Notes: generated by a model not told the origin, from the letters alone. Shown: positions 1 through 11,246, counted from the first letter of the stretch. The stretch is 64,000 nt of DNA from Thecamonas trahens ATCC 50062 (GCF_000142905.1 NW_013657647.1:308057-372056); one strand, 5' to 3'. Translations and numbers: made by a program.

Positions 1-168
1 ATACCCATCCCACTCATACCCATACCCACTCATCCCCATCCCCACTCATCCCCATCCCCACTCATCCCCATCCCCACTCATACCCATCCCCACTCCCTAT
101 CCCCCCCCCCCCCCACGCCGCCACCCCCCCTCCCCTCCCCTCCCCTCTCCCCCCCCCACCCACTGCAG
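1..168. repeat. Simple tandem repeat and C-rich tract at the left edge
   Basis: Positions 1-95 are built from imperfect copies of a unit of about 16 bp mixing CATCCCC and CACTCAT blocks. They are followed by a nearly pure C/T tract to about 160. A CTGCAG ends the tract at 163-168 and looks like a 3' splice site feeding the first readable exon, so this stretch is probably intron of the truncated first gene. Confidence 0.7.
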
Positions 169-444
169 CACTTGTCTGAGGGAGGCACGAGTGTGAGAGG
201 CAGACGAGCGATGGGGCTGACGAGCGCACTGGGGGTGCTTGCGGACGACTCTCACGTGTGCTACAACAAGTACAAGGTGCTCAAGAGGTTGTCGGAGAGG
301 GAGCCGACCAATGCCAAGGCCAACATGCTGAAGGACCCTCTCCGCAATGCCTCCAAGGACGTCCACAAGGTGGCCAAGGAGGCCAAGGCGAACCCTGCTG
401 CCTTTGCCACAGCCCATGTACAGGTACGTCCTCATCTCATTCCC

Positions 445-481
<37 letters not shown>

Positions 482-3400
482 CCCTCCCCCTCCCCCCTCC
501 CCCCATCCCCATACCCTCCCCCCGTTTCGCCTAAAAAAGGCCACCTACCACCGCTACATGACCTGCACGCCACGGGCTGGTATACAGAACACACTGCCAC
601 AAGCTGCCTACAAACCACACTACCTCCTGTCGCATGCTCTTGACTACACCCTATCCCAGCATCATCCGCACACATCTGACTCACATCGCCCCCCTCCCCC
701 CCTCCCCCCCCCCCTCCCTCCTCCTCCTCCTCCCCCTGGCCCGGCTGCAGGCCTGTGTCGAGGTCCTCACCACTTACGTCGAGGCGCTGGAGAGGTACGC
801 CAAGCACCCGACAGCGACTCGGCTGCATGCTGACAATGCAGCTGCTCTTCGTAAGGCTATGGCAAGGTTCGAGTCGGACGGTCTTGCCTTTGTCGCCGCC
901 AGATCGCCGCCCACTGAAGCCGCCTTTGACATGGCTGTCGGCCTCCTCACAAAGGTCTGGATCGCCGCCGCAGACGAGGTTGCCATCTCGCAAGACGTGG
1001 CTGCTCTCCTCTATCCCCACACACAGCACAGCCCATTGCCGGCTGCCGCTGCCGGCTTTGAGCTCTCAGAGAGCGACGGTGGCGCACCGACCAACGTCGC
1101 TGCCGCTGGTGACTTTGAGCTGTCTGAGAGTGACGGCGGCGCGCCGACCAACGTCGCTGCCGCTGGTGGCTTTGAGCTGTCTGAGAGCGACGGTGGGCCG
1201 CCGGCTGCTGCTGCCGGCTTTGAGCTCTCAGAGAGCGACGGCGGCGCACCGACCAACGTCGCTGCAGCTGGTGGCTTTGAGCTGTCTGAGAGTGACGGCG
1301 GCGCGCCGACCAACGTCGCTGCGGCTGGCGGCTTTGAGCTCTCGTCCGACGGCGGCGGCTATGGCGCTGGGTTCACCGCCGCGGGTGGTGGCGCCGGCGC
1401 CGCTGGCGGCACCTTTGATCTCTCCGAGTCGGACGCCGGCGACATGCCGACGCCATCGCCGGCGCCGGTGCCGACGCCCAAGGGCAGCATGCCGCAGTTT
1501 ATGCTGACCGACGACGACGAGGTCGGAGCAGGTCCCGACGGGTTTGAGCTCTCCGAGAGCGACGGCGGGCCGGCAGCGCCGGCGGCAGGCGGCGGGTTTG
1601 TGCTCTCCGAGAGCGACGGCGACGCGTACGTGCCGCCGCCGCGGCCGCTGGACATGAACGAGCTCAACTTGTCGACCGACGAAGACGTGGTTCTGCCAGA
1701 GGTGTCTGGATTCGAGCTCTCGCCGCCAGCCGATGTGCACGCCGGGCGCGGGCTGGTTGCGGCCGGAGTCGGGTGCTCGCTGGTGGGCATCAACTCCGCG
1801 ACGCGGGTCCGGGCCAACGAGCCGAGCTCTTTCAAGATCTTTGCCGGCGACTCGAAGGGCTTTCCCATGGTTAAGGGCGGCGACGAGTTCTTTGTCAAGT
1901 TTGACGGGCCGGGCGAGTACGAGGTGGCTGTGGAGGACCTTGACGATGGGACGTATGAGGTCAAGTTTACCATCTTCCGCGGCGGCAACTACACCCTCCA
2001 CGTTCGTCTCGGCTCCAAGTACGGCGCCGCCGTCGGTGGAACGCCGCTGCCGTTTATGGTGGACGGCGAGGAGAAGGACGCAGCGGCAGCGGCAGACGAT
2101 GTCATCCCCGACGAGGCCTACGCCATTCTCGAGGGTCGCGAGCCTGTTGCAAGCGCCAAGAGCGAGTCGGCAGACATGCCGCCGTCGCGCGGGCCGGACA
2201 CGTTTGCGGACGAACTGGGGCGAGTGCTGGAGATGCAGCCCGAGACCTCGCTCATCGACGTCGACACGTACGACAAGACAGTGATGATGAACGCGCTGCT
2301 GAACACGCAGCACACGCTTTCGACGCTGCAGATGCAGGCCGGCGACCTGTCGGCCGTGGCCAAGGGCGTGCTGGCGCAGGTGGCCGAGCTTGAGACCAAG
2401 CAGACGGCGCTGGTGACCGAGTGGAAGCGGTCCGAGATGAAGCGGTCCAAGCTGACGTCGGACATGCACGAGCTGGTGGCCAAGTGCTCGGCAGCTGGGG
2501 TGCCGGTCAACACAGCGAGCCTTGAGGCGCCCGAGCCGTTTGACTCGATTGCCCGCCGGATTCACGCCATGCTCGACGGCCGCCGGGCTGGCCCAGGCCA
2601 TGCGCTCTCGGACTTTGGCGACGACGAGCGCCTCGCGCTGCGCGAGTGCCTCTTGCGCGAGGTCGACGAGATTGTGGAGCAGACCCAGTCCGGGCACACG
2701 CTCATCAAGGATGTTCTCACGGCCAAGCTCAATTACGTGGCCAAGCCGGCGCTTGGCGCCGGCGAGGAGGAGTATGTGCCGTCTACCGGAGCGCCTGGCC
2801 CGTCGGCCGGCTCGCCGGCCCGCCGCCGGAGCGGCGACCCGTTCTCAGACGCCGGCTCACCGTACCGCGACTCGGACGACGAGTACTCGGACGCCGGCTA
2901 CCGGAGCGCCCGCCGCAGCGGGCGGCGTGGCTCGTCGTCGCGCCGCCCGTCGTCGCTCGCCGCAGAGGGTCCGGCCGTCGAGCGGGCGTACGACGTTGCC
3001 CGCTCGGAGATCCGCACCATGAAGGAGACCGCCAAAAAGACCGCCATGCGCCACAGGCTCATGCAAGCTCGAGTCAAGCAGCTCGAGAATGCTCGCTTCG
3101 AGAACCTCGAGAAGGGCCTCACCCGCGGCGGCGCCAAGAACGCCTCGGGTGCCGCAGTCCGCCGCCAGCGGACAGGTGGCGCCTCTGCCCGCCGCGGCGG
3201 CTTTGGCCCCGCGCCGGACGACGAGCAGCTGCGCTACGGCGAGCAGCTCAACAAGCTCTCGCTCGAGCACGAGACCCTCCGCGACAAGTTCCACAAACTC
3301 GAGGAGGAGCACAACCTGCTCAAGAAGAAGATGCGCGACTTCTCCAAGGCCGCAGACACCCGCGTCAAGAAACTGGCCAACGACCATCTCGCCGCCATGA

Positions 3401-3666
3401 CCGAGGCTAAGCGCCAGTTCGACAACGAGCTCAAGCTCAAGCACGCCGAGGTCATCAAGCTTCAGGATGAGAAGCGCTTGCAGGTCGTCGAGATGCGCAC
3501 CGCCCTCGAGCATGCTCACCGCAAGGATCTCCGCGCACTTCAACGCGAGCACGCCCTCAAGGCCGCCGCTCTCCGCGAGGAGCTCTCCGACCTCAAGCAG
3601 CTTATCGAAGCCGATGCCGACGCTCTCTTGCCACGCCCGGCATTGTCTCCCTCTCGGCGGCGATAA
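169..3666 (+). CDS. Filamin-repeat, coiled-coil protein; 5' end cut by the window
   Basis: Two exons are readable: 169-423 and 751-3666, joined in phase 0 (GTACGT donor at 424, CTGCAG acceptor ending at 750). The 5' end is probably off the window, since the frame is open back to a plausible acceptor at 168; an ATG at 211 is the alternative start. The N-terminal part is helical. Next come about seven copies of an acidic FELSESDGG repeat (1050-1620), then one filamin/ABP280-type immunoglobulin-like repeat (about 1770-2070, ending in GGTPLPFMVDG), and a long charged coiled coil with a Ser/Arg/Asp-rich linker (2780-3650). Filamin repeats usually scaffold actin or signalling partners, but no calponin-homology domain is visible here. 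A cytoskeletal scaffold role is inferred. Confidence 0.8.
424..750 (+). other. Intron of the filamin-repeat gene
   Basis: The 327-bp intron has a GTACGT donor and a polypyrimidine run ending in CTGCAG. It carries a (CATGCC)n run near 446-480 and C-rich low complexity. Frames on both sides join in phase 0 (exon ends HVQ, next exon begins ACVEV). Confidence 0.8.
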
Positions 3667-3808
3667 ACGCCCTTTCTCCTCCTCTCCCCCCCCTCCCCGC
3701 TCCCGTCCTGGCGTTGAACACCCCATGTCATGCCCACCGTCCCCTCCGAGTCGGCAACCAGTGATCAGCGGCCATCCCTCCTCTCCTCCTCTCCCGCACG
3801 CGCCCTCC

Positions 3809-4633
3809 ATGTCTGGGCTGGTGGGCCGACGGAAGAGCAAACGCGGCGACCAGCGCGGAGGGCTGACAACTGAACGATGCAACTACCTCCTCTCCCTTGC
3901 AGCTGCTATAGCTCCTGTGGCGCCCGACCTTGCCCGGCGGCATGTGGCTGGCATGGTGGCCACCGCCCGGAACGGCGACATTGTCCTCGGCGACTCGATC
4001 CAGGCCCTCTACTGCCCGGCCTGCTTCACCCTGTACTCGCCGGAGACGACCACAACCCGCGTGACCTCCACATCGGCCCGCGTCAGCCAGAGGGCACGCA
4101 GATCACTGCGTCACATGCGGTGCCATGGCGAGGCCCATTCACAAACACTCGTGCATCTCCGCGAGATCAGCGCCATCGTCGTCCGCAAGTGCAAGCACTG
4201 TGGCTTTGCCGCCCACGCCCCCGGGAGCTACCATCCACACCGGGCGAACGAGGACCCGAACGACTCGCTCACGGCACGCTCCAGAGGCTCCGAATCCAAG
4301 GCCGGATCCAAGGCGCCTGCGCTGCCGATGGCCGGGGAGGCGCTCACTGGGAGCCTGGCACGGGTCCGATCGTCGGAGACCACTCCGTGTGGCTCGCCGG
4401 CATCATCGGCGGCAAGCTCGCCGCGAACGCCGCGGACGCCAGCTCAGGGTGCGGCGGTGGTGGCCAAAGCGAGGGCGCTCATGGCCGGCGGATCCGGCCG
4501 CGGATCGGGTGGAGGGAAGAAGCGCAAGCGGTCGATGCAGGCGCTGAAGAAGAAGATGGCCGGCGGCGGCGGTGGTGGGTCGGGGACCAAGAAGAAGAAG
4601 AACAACCTCAATGACTTTTTGGCGTTGCTGTGA
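3809..4633 (+). CDS. Zinc-ribbon protein, Rpr2/Rpp21/C18orf21-like
   Basis: This 274-residue basic protein starts at the first ATG of a sharply coding-biased stretch, 142 bp after the previous stop. An N-terminal helix is followed by a split zinc ribbon: YCPACFTLY (about residues 68-76), a basic segment, then CKHCGF about 60 residues later. CxxC pairs of this spacing are typical of the RNase P/MRP Rpr2/Rpp21/Snm1 family and of the related C18orf21-type proteins. The C-terminus is Ser/Ala/Gly-rich with two Lys-rich blocks that look like nuclear localisation signals, and it ends in LNDFLALL. RNA processing in the nucleus or nucleolus is therefore likely, but family assignment rests on the zinc ribbon alone. 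Confidence 0.6.
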   Translation: MSGLVGRRKSKRGDQRGGLTTERCNYLLSLAAAIAPVAPDLARRHVAGMVATARNGDIVLGDSIQALYCPACFTLYSPETTTTRVTSTSARVSQRARRSLRHMRCHGEAHSQTLVHLREISAIVVRKCKHCGFAAHAPGSYHPHRANEDPNDSLTARSRGSESKAGSKAPALPMAGEALTGSLARVRSSETTPCGSPASSAASSPRTPRTPAQGAAVVAKARALMAGGSGRGSGGGKKRKRSMQALKKKMAGGGGGGSGTKKKKNNLNDFLALL

Positions 4634-4673
4634 CTAGGCGATGGCCTCTCGTTGTCTGTGCACACCATCCCTT

Positions 4674-6697
4674 TTACCAGTCGTCCCACGAGTCGCCCGA
4701 GCCGGTGCCACGAGCTTCATCGTCGTCGGGCTTGTCGTCGTCAGAGGCAGTGCCATCGTCGCCCGACTCGGCGCTGGACGGTGAGCGCAGCGGCGTCTCG
4801 GATGCCATCTCCGAGGTCGTGGCGGTCGGTGTCATGTACGCAACAGGATCGTCCGACGATACGTCGGTGTAGGTGTACCCGCTGTCGTCGGACGCGTCGT
4901 CGAGAAAGTCGGACGCGTCCGAGTCAAACGACGAGAGGTCACACTCAAAGTCGACCGAGGCCGATCGGGGAGCGAGGCCGAGTCCGAGGCGTCATCGACG
5001 CAGGTAGCTGACGACACGTCGTGGACGTCTGAGGTGTCAAAGAGCAAGTCCTGCAGATCGGCAGACGCCAGGGCGGCGGTGGCCGGCGCCGACACCGGCG
5101 TCCCGGTCCCGCCACTCGCCGTGGGCGAGTCGAGCTCGGCACTGTCGATGCGCCACAGGCCGATGTTGGCCGAGCCGACCGGGCTGGCGGCCGAGTCGGT
5201 AAAACCGGCCTTGAGCATGCGCTGGAAGCGCTGTGCCAGGCTTTCGGACGGGAGCTTGGCAAGGAACTTGGTGCGGATGCACTCTTCGGCCTGGGTCGGG
5301 CGGCGGACGGAGGCAAAGAGCTTGTGACGGAGCAGGTCCTTGGCCGACTTGCGCTCAGCCGGGTTGATGCGGAGGCACGAGTGGACAAACGAGCGGAGAG
5401 CGCCCGAGAACTTGCGGCCCTTGACCTTGCGCCGGGTTAGCGTCGACTTGAGGTCCGGAGGGCCCTTTGTGTGCTCGGCCATGATTTGCAGAATGGACGC
5501 GCTGTAGTAAGGCGGCTGCCCGGTGGCGAGCTCGATGGCCATGATGCCGAGCGACCAGATGTCGGCCTTGGTGTCGTACCCAGTCGAGCCTTCGAGAACA
5601 ACCTGCAGGACCTCAGGCGCCATAAAGCACGGCGAGCCGGCTAGGGTTCGGGAGCGCGAGTACGCTCCCCATGAGAGCCGGGCTGCGCCAAGATCCGCCA
5701 CCAGGACCCGGCCGTCGGCGGCCAGCAGCAGGTTCGACGACTTGATGTCACGGTGGATGAGGTCCGATGCGTGGAGATAGGCTAGCCCGGAGAGCGCCTG
5801 ATACAGGACCGCGGCAATGACAGACTCGTCGAGAATGCCCGATGGCGCAACGGAGACCAAGACGTCGCGAATGGAGCCCATGTCTGCGCGATCGGTGACA
5901 ATCCACAGCTCCGAGCCGACTACAAACGATGTGTGTTGCTCGAGTAGGTTGTGGTGGTGCATGATGGACGCCGAGCGGAGCGACTCGGAGACCCTCGCCA
6001 GGTCGATATCCAGCGAGTCGAGCTGGATGACCTTGATGGCCACGGGAATCGCTTGCTTGGGCACTAGCGACTGGCCGTCAGCGTCAGCCAGCCGCACCAC
6101 TTGGTTGGTAGACTCGGGCGGCGTGTAAGTTGCCCAGTAGACCTTGGAAGACGCGCCCGATCCGATCTGCTCCTCCAGCTCGTAGTCTTCTGGCTCCGAC
6201 GAGAACTTGATCAGCCCGCGGGCACTTGCCGATCCGAGCCCAACATCCACCAACCGCGGCCGACTGACCAACATCGGCCCGCTCGAGCCACCAGGCCCAG
6301 CCACCGATGCCGCCCGCCGCTTCACCCGCCGCCGCCGCCTCCGCTTCCCAGCGGTGCCATTTGCCGAGTTGGTGGCTGATGCTTCAGCCGGTGCTCCCGC
6401 TGCTGAACCCTCACCCCTTTGCGAGCTTGCTGACGATGGCTGTGGTCCTTCTCCGGGCGCCTGTGGCGACGTTGCCGAGACGGACGTCGACGCCATTGTC
6501 GGCGACTGGGATGGCTCCTCGCCACCTGCGGACCAAGAACCATCACCACCATCACTGTTGTGGAGAGTGGTCGGAGATGATGGTGTTGCTCCTACTGCGG
6601 CAGCTGCTGATGCCACGGCGTCGGCCATGATAGCCGCAGGCGCAGTGGCCACATGATCCTTGCCCGCCATGCTCTCCCGCTGACTAGGACTCGCCAT
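4674..6697 (-). CDS. STE20-family protein kinase, SPAK/OSR1-like, with an apparent frameshift
   Basis: A long Ser/Ala/Pro-rich N-terminus (about 170 residues, with an Arg/Lys cluster) precedes a full kinase domain. Visible motifs are the glycine loop IGSGASSKV, the VAIK lysine, catalytic HRDIKSSNLL, DLG instead of DFG, GSPCFMAPE, and ADIWSLGIMAIELATGQPPY. The sequence after subdomain X resembles GCK-VI kinases of the SPAK/OSR1/Fray group, which phosphorylate SLC12 transporters. The frame that holds the kinase stops at 4832. A second frame continues with an acidic Ser/Asp-rich tail to a stop at 4674. One missing base at the G4 run 4967-4970 joins them and gives 674 residues. The start is the first ATG in frame (6697). 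The kinase assignment is firm; the SPAK subgroup is moderate. Confidence 0.85.
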
Positions 6698-7279
6698 GTT
6701 CGCTGCCGTCCTTGCTTGCTCTCTACCTCTGTACCTCGCCGTGTCCAAGTATATCGTCCTCGCTCACCTCTTGCTCTCTCCGCCACCCTTCCTCTGCTTC
6801 TCCCCTGGTGTGCGGTGTCGTGCCCTGTCGCCAGTTCGCCCTGTCCCCCCTCTCTCTCCCTCCCCCCCCCCCCTGCTACTCCTGGCTCAGTGGTTCGGCC
6901 GTCGTTGCTGTTTCGTCCGGCAACACTCCTCGGATTGTTCGCTGGCACTGTTTGGCGCAGTCATTGTCGTTTATCGCCAGCATCGTCCATGGCTATCGCC
7001 AACATTGTTCATGGTAAGCGCCAGCATTGTCCATGGTAAGCGCCAGCATTGTCCATGGTAAGCGCCAGCATCGTTCATGGCTATCGCCAACATTGTCCAT
7101 GGCCATCGCCAACATTGTCCAGCGCCAGCATTTTTCACAACCATCGCCAGCGCTATTCACAACCATCCCCAGCATCATCCATGGTAAGCGCCAGCATCGT
7201 CCATGGCCATGGCCCTCGTCACCTACCGCCGCCACAGTGGGATTCATTCGGCTGGATCACATCACAGTACAGGGATAGC
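6698..7279. other. Intergenic region with an imperfect minisatellite
   Basis: This gap lies upstream of the kinase gene and downstream of the CRT-like gene. From about 6975 to 7215 it consists of about eleven degenerate 18-24 bp units around the core CCAGCATTGTCCATGG, with variants containing TATCGCCAA or GGTAAGCG. Both strands are open across it only because of the repeat. The remainder (6700-6970) is pyrimidine-rich on the + strand and holds no recognisable gene. Confidence 0.7.
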
Positions 7280-8971
7280 TTAGCTGGTAAAGAACGAGGT
7301 CGAGTCGGCAAGGGTGGCCGGACCGAGGAAGCCGAGGTCCTTCTGGATGAGCGGCTCGTAGCCGCCGGAGAAGGTCTTCGCGTGGTGCGCGGCGAGCGAG
7401 CGCTTGGTAGCACGGAACGGTGCAAAGCCGTAGGCCGAGAGTGAGTGAGTGAGGACGGTGACCGAAGCCTCGGGCGAGTCAAAGTTGAGACTGGAGAAGC
7501 CGCCTGGAAGAGACTCGATGGCGGCGGTCGGTGAGTGCTCGTCAATGGCCTGGACGTCAAAGTAGCGGTAGATGACGACGCCGACAACAAGGACAACGAG
7601 GGCGACGATGGCCAGCGAGTGCAGCTCCTCGGTGTTGCCGCCGGTAAGAAAAGGCGAGGAAAAGGCGAAGAACGAAAGCGGGGTGACAACGGTGGCCACA
7701 ATAAACGAAAACGTGGCGTTGCCGTACTTGACGACACCGAGCTGTGCGTAGTTGGTCAGGATATAGTTGAGGGTAAAGAGCATGACAAACGAGACGGCGA
7801 GCGAGCAGTCGCATTCGGGGCACGAGCTCGGGTTCTTGCCGGTGGCAAAGCAAAGGAATGCGTCCGACTGGTGTGACCAAAAGTCGCGCGGCGCAGAGTT
7901 GCCAAAGCCCGGGATGATCGACAGCGGCGCGCCCACAACAAAGATGGTGATGAGCTGATAGAGCGTCGACCACGCCATGAGGTGCGCCATGTGGATCGGC
8001 TGCTCGGCAAAAGCCTTCTCCTCATATACCGCCATAAATGCCGATGGCGACGAGCCGAGCGTCCACAAAAGGTCCCACCAGATCGATCCCTTAGGCCCCG
8101 AGCTCGACTGGCCCTTGCCGGTCAGCTTGGGCAGGAGCGCTACCACGATGCCAGCGAGAATGACGAAAACGCCGAACATCTGCCCGTATGAGTATCGCTG
8201 CCCAAGGTACAGGTACGACGCAATCATGCACATCGGCACAATGACCACCGTCGGGCCGAGAAGCGCCTGCTCCTGGCCGGGAATGTGCGGGCCGGCAAAG
8301 AGCAGGCACGCCCCGTTGATAGCGGTGAGAAACCCGATAGTCGCCCACTTCATGTGCGAGACCGACCGCATCGACCGCGTGATCTGGGTGGTGAAGAGCT
8401 GGAAGCCGGCGAGAACAACCGCAAAGACTGCCAGAAAGATGATGGCCGTGGTCCAGAAGACCCAGAACGGATACTGCGGCATGGCCACTCCGAGCGAGAG
8501 GGCCAGATACAAGGTCTGGCCCACGCCAGAGACAATGGCCAGCGTTGCCCAGAAGACCAGCAGCAGGCCTCTCTTGGAGACGTACTTACGCCAGCCGATC
8601 TTGGCCGGGTTCTCCACCACACCAAAGGTGGCATTCGGCCCGATGCTAGCCCGATCAGACCTCGAGGTGTGCGACGAGGCCGACGACGCCTTGCGCCGCG
8701 CTGGGCTTCCACCGTTCCCACCGCTCCCACCGCCGAGCGCAGGCGACATGCCTCCGTCCGGAGATTGAATGCTACCACCGAGAGGGTGCCGACCCGCTCC
8801 ATTCGGACCAGGACCATGTCGTCCCGATGCCGCCAGAGACAACGTCGCCGCAGACGACATGCCTGGTCCACGGCCACCACCGCCACCGCCGCCCGCCGCC
8901 AGTTGAGCCAACAACGACGAGCTGTCGCCAGCCTCACGCTCATGTGTTCCCGAGCGCACACGCACAGACAT
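7280..8971 (-). CDS. CRT-like drug/metabolite transporter
   Basis: The product is a 563-residue multi-pass membrane protein. After a Gly/Ser-rich cytosolic N-terminus of about 110 residues, it shows about ten hydrophobic segments in the drug/metabolite transporter arrangement. Features matching the chloroquine-resistance-transporter-like family are the motif SSPSAFMAVYEEKAF after helix 5, and a long lumenal loop containing paired cysteines (CFATG and SCPECDC) before helix 8. CRT-like proteins of plants and protists export small peptides, amino acids or glutathione-like solutes from vacuoles or plastids, so an endolysosomal membrane location is likely. The start is the ATG at 8971, and no intron is needed. 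The closest alternative is an SLC35F-type carrier. Confidence 0.75.
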   Translation of the reverse strand: MSVRVRSGTHEREAGDSSSLLAQLAAGGGGGGGRGPGMSSAATLSLAASGRHGPGPNGAGRHPLGGSIQSPDGGMSPALGGGSGGNGGSPARRKASSASSHTSRSDRASIGPNATFGVVENPAKIGWRKYVSKRGLLLVFWATLAIVSGVGQTLYLALSLGVAMPQYPFWVFWTTAIIFLAVFAVVLAGFQLFTTQITRSMRSVSHMKWATIGFLTAINGACLLFAGPHIPGQEQALLGPTVVIVPMCMIASYLYLGQRYSYGQMFGVFVILAGIVVALLPKLTGKGQSSSGPKGSIWWDLLWTLGSSPSAFMAVYEEKAFAEQPIHMAHLMAWSTLYQLITIFVVGAPLSIIPGFGNSAPRDFWSHQSDAFLCFATGKNPSSCPECDCSLAVSFVMLFTLNYILTNYAQLGVVKYGNATFSFIVATVVTPLSFFAFSSPFLTGGNTEELHSLAIVALVVLVVGVVIYRYFDVQAIDEHSPTAAIESLPGGFSSLNFDSPEASVTVLTHSLSAYGFAPFRATKRSLAAHHAKTFSGGYEPLIQKDLGFLGPATLADSTSFFTS

Positions 8972-9863
8972 GCTCTCCCTCCTCTACGTCACGTGTATGG
9001 TCTTCTTGAAAAGTCGCTTGCGCGAGGGGGAGGGGGGGAGCGCAGTGAGCGCCGAATGACGCCACCAGTGGGATCGAGCTCGTGCCGTCTTTTTTCACCC
9101 ACATGTTTTTCCCCCCTCCGCTCCATTCCCGCCCGCAAGTGTGGCTGTTTGTGGCCATTGCGGCTCGGCATGTGCTTGATTGGGGTGTGTGGCTGGTATG
9201 GGGGTTGTAGAAGGGGTCAGTCATGAGAAATGGTACATTGATCGGCGTTGGGAACTGGCTTGTGTGTAGAGAGTGACGGCGGCGGCTTGGTCACGTGACT
9301 GCTGCAGTGATGAGCGTCGCGAGCGCGTGGTCCCACGGCTGTAGTTGCACTGATCATAGTTGAGCAGATCATGCGAAAAGGTTACATGCTGGCGAGCTTG
9401 TGGCACAGCAGTCCTGGTGCGCACTGCGGTCGTGAAACTGTTCCTGTACCGAGCTCAATGCTCTTGGCAAGGTTGCCCGCTGACCAGGTCCCATGGTTTC
9501 CAACGCCGCAACTTGGCCTTCCCTTCCACCCCCCCCCCACCCCCCCCCCCCACCCCCCCAAACAAACCCAACATCCCCTCCCCCCCCAGGTCCTTCCCCC
9601 CCATCCCCAAACTCGATCGAGTGTGCCACAGTTCGAGAGCTAACCCTCCACAGCGAGTTGATATGAAAAATTTTCTTCCAGTCACGCTTTCCGCAACCTG
9701 CCTTGATAAACGAAGCGGCAGAGCGGCGAGAAGAGGGCGGCGAGTCGGTCGGTTGTTGGGCGGGAATTTTTGCGCGAGCGACGAGCGGTGGACGTGGTGG
9801 GGAGGGGGGGGAAGGGAATGGAGAGGCTACCACTGCTCGCTGTGCAGGAGAGTAATCGTGGAT
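8972..9863. other. Divergent intergenic region
   Basis: This region separates two divergently transcribed genes and should contain both promoters. A C-rich tract lies at about 9527-9605. I see no convincing coding sequence or RNA gene. An open frame runs on the + strand from 9360 into the next gene but its composition is non-coding before 9864. Confidence 0.6.
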
Positions 9864-11246
9864 ATGTACACTTCGTATTCTTCATACTCTGACGATGACG
9901 AGTTTGAAGAGGAGGGGACTGTAGTGCTGGGAAGTGAGCCAGCAACGGGTGTTCCCGCCCATGGGAGTGGTGGGCGTGGCGGCGCGTCGTCAGCTGCGCG
10001 TTTGAGCGGTCGCAAGCGACGTGCGACACCAAAGGCTGCAGCTGCAGCAGCTTCTGGAGAAGAGCGCGACGTCAAGCGGAAGGAGTTGCTCGACACTAGT
10101 GTGGTCACTATGGGCGCTGCGCTGGCACCTGGTGACAACTATGCTGCCGTGGTCCAGGCCTTGCGTCATGGCGCCTCGGATGAGCATGCCAACGATTTGC
10201 TGGCGGCCATGAAGGCTATGGTGGCTGATGAGATCCGCGACGAGGTGATAGCTCAGGTGAGGGCCGAGGTGGAGGCAAGCTGCAAGACAAAGATGACGCA
10301 GATGAGCAGGAAGATGAAGAAGTTGAAGACGCGGTACAAGAGCCTCAAAGACGAGGTCGCCCAGATGCGTCCGGTCTACTCGGCTTCGCTCACCTTTGCC
10401 GACCAGATCCGCCGCGCTGTCAACCTCGACTGGAGCTCGGTCGGTGGAAGTGGAGACGGCTACGAGGCGAGCGGTGGGAGTGGTGACCGGGGCGGCGCAG
10501 GAGCTGCTACCAAGCCGCGGGCCTCGTCGGGCTCTGCTGCTCCTCAGCAGCAAGCCGAGGCGCACGGGACTCCGATGGCAATGACAGCGCCGGCGGTGAC
10601 GGCTGACGACGCGGTCCAGGTCATGAGTAGCGAATCTCGTGCCGCCAAGCCGGTCGTCCTCCCTTCGGGCTTTGGCAACACAGCGGCACTGCTGACGCAG
10701 ACATGGGCTGGCGACGGCTTTACCCACGAGGACAAGACTCGCCGCATCTTTGTCTCGGGCGTCATTGCCGCCTCGCTCCGCTGGGCTGTTGCCCGTATTG
10801 CGCACCGCAACAACGGTGACCTCTACGACTACATCTGCGCGGCCGAGGGCGGCTGGAAGCTCCGCAACCGCAAGCCGAGCATGAAGGACGCCCGTGACCT
10901 GCTCGACGCCGCTGGCATCCGCGACGACGTCATTGCCGAGCTTGGCCTCTATGGCGGCTTTCCGGAGCAGACCGAGGTCCTCGCCGCCATCGGTGCCAGC
11001 GTGGTGTACGGTACTAACCCGGTCCGCACGGTCAGCCCCGTTGGCCCGTGGGCAGAGTGCGGCGCCTACACCCGTCTCGTCGGCCTTGTCCGCGCTGTGA
11101 TCAACAAGGCTCTGGGCCGGACGACCATCAACTGGTACACCGTTCTCTACAACAACGGCCTCCCCGTAGATATGGTCATTGCCACCTCGTGCAACCCCGA
11201 CTGGGGCGTCGCGCTCACGCCCTCAGTGACCTCGTACACAGCCTAG
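9864..11246 (+). CDS. Unrecognised protein with a coiled coil and a conserved-looking C-terminal domain
   Basis: The start chosen is the ATG at 9864 (MYTSYSSYSDDDEFEEEG), where codon bias becomes coding-like, giving 460 residues. The N-terminus is acidic, then Gly/Ser/Arg-rich with a basic cluster (GRKRRATPK) that could be a nuclear signal. A coiled coil spans about residues 125-170. After an Ala/Gly/Ser linker, residues about 255-460 form a compact, ordered-looking domain with no internal repeats and few low-complexity runs (for example NGDLYDYICAAEGGWKL and TTINWYTVLYNNG). I do not recognise that domain. A BEN-like fold was considered but no BEN signature is visible. Confidence 0.75.
   Translation: MYTSYSSYSDDDEFEEEGTVVLGSEPATGVPAHGSGGRGGASSAARLSGRKRRATPKAAAAAASGEERDVKRKELLDTSVVTMGAALAPGDNYAAVVQALRHGASDEHANDLLAAMKAMVADEIRDEVIAQVRAEVEASCKTKMTQMSRKMKKLKTRYKSLKDEVAQMRPVYSASLTFADQIRRAVNLDWSSVGGSGDGYEASGGSGDRGGAGAATKPRASSGSAAPQQQAEAHGTPMAMTAPAVTADDAVQVMSSESRAAKPVVLPSGFGNTAALLTQTWAGDGFTHEDKTRRIFVSGVIAASLRWAVARIAHRNNGDLYDYICAAEGGWKLRNRKPSMKDARDLLDAAGIRDDVIAELGLYGGFPEQTEVLAAIGASVVYGTNPVRTVSPVGPWAECGAYTRLVGLVRAVINKALGRTTINWYTVLYNNGLPVDMVIATSCNPDWGVALTPSVTSYTA

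Noticed and set aside
1-700. CRISPR-like array among the short repeats at the left edge
   Set aside because: Units are contiguous without unique spacers, and this is eukaryotic DNA.
5720-5760. tRNA B-box-like GGTTCGA in the kinase gene
   Set aside because: It lies within well-supported coding sequence and no cloverleaf can be drawn around it. No tRNA or rRNA gene was recognised anywhere in the window.
6993-7247. Small repetitive open frame (CWRLPWTML units)
   Set aside because: It follows the degenerate minisatellite in intergenic DNA and has no independent coding evidence.
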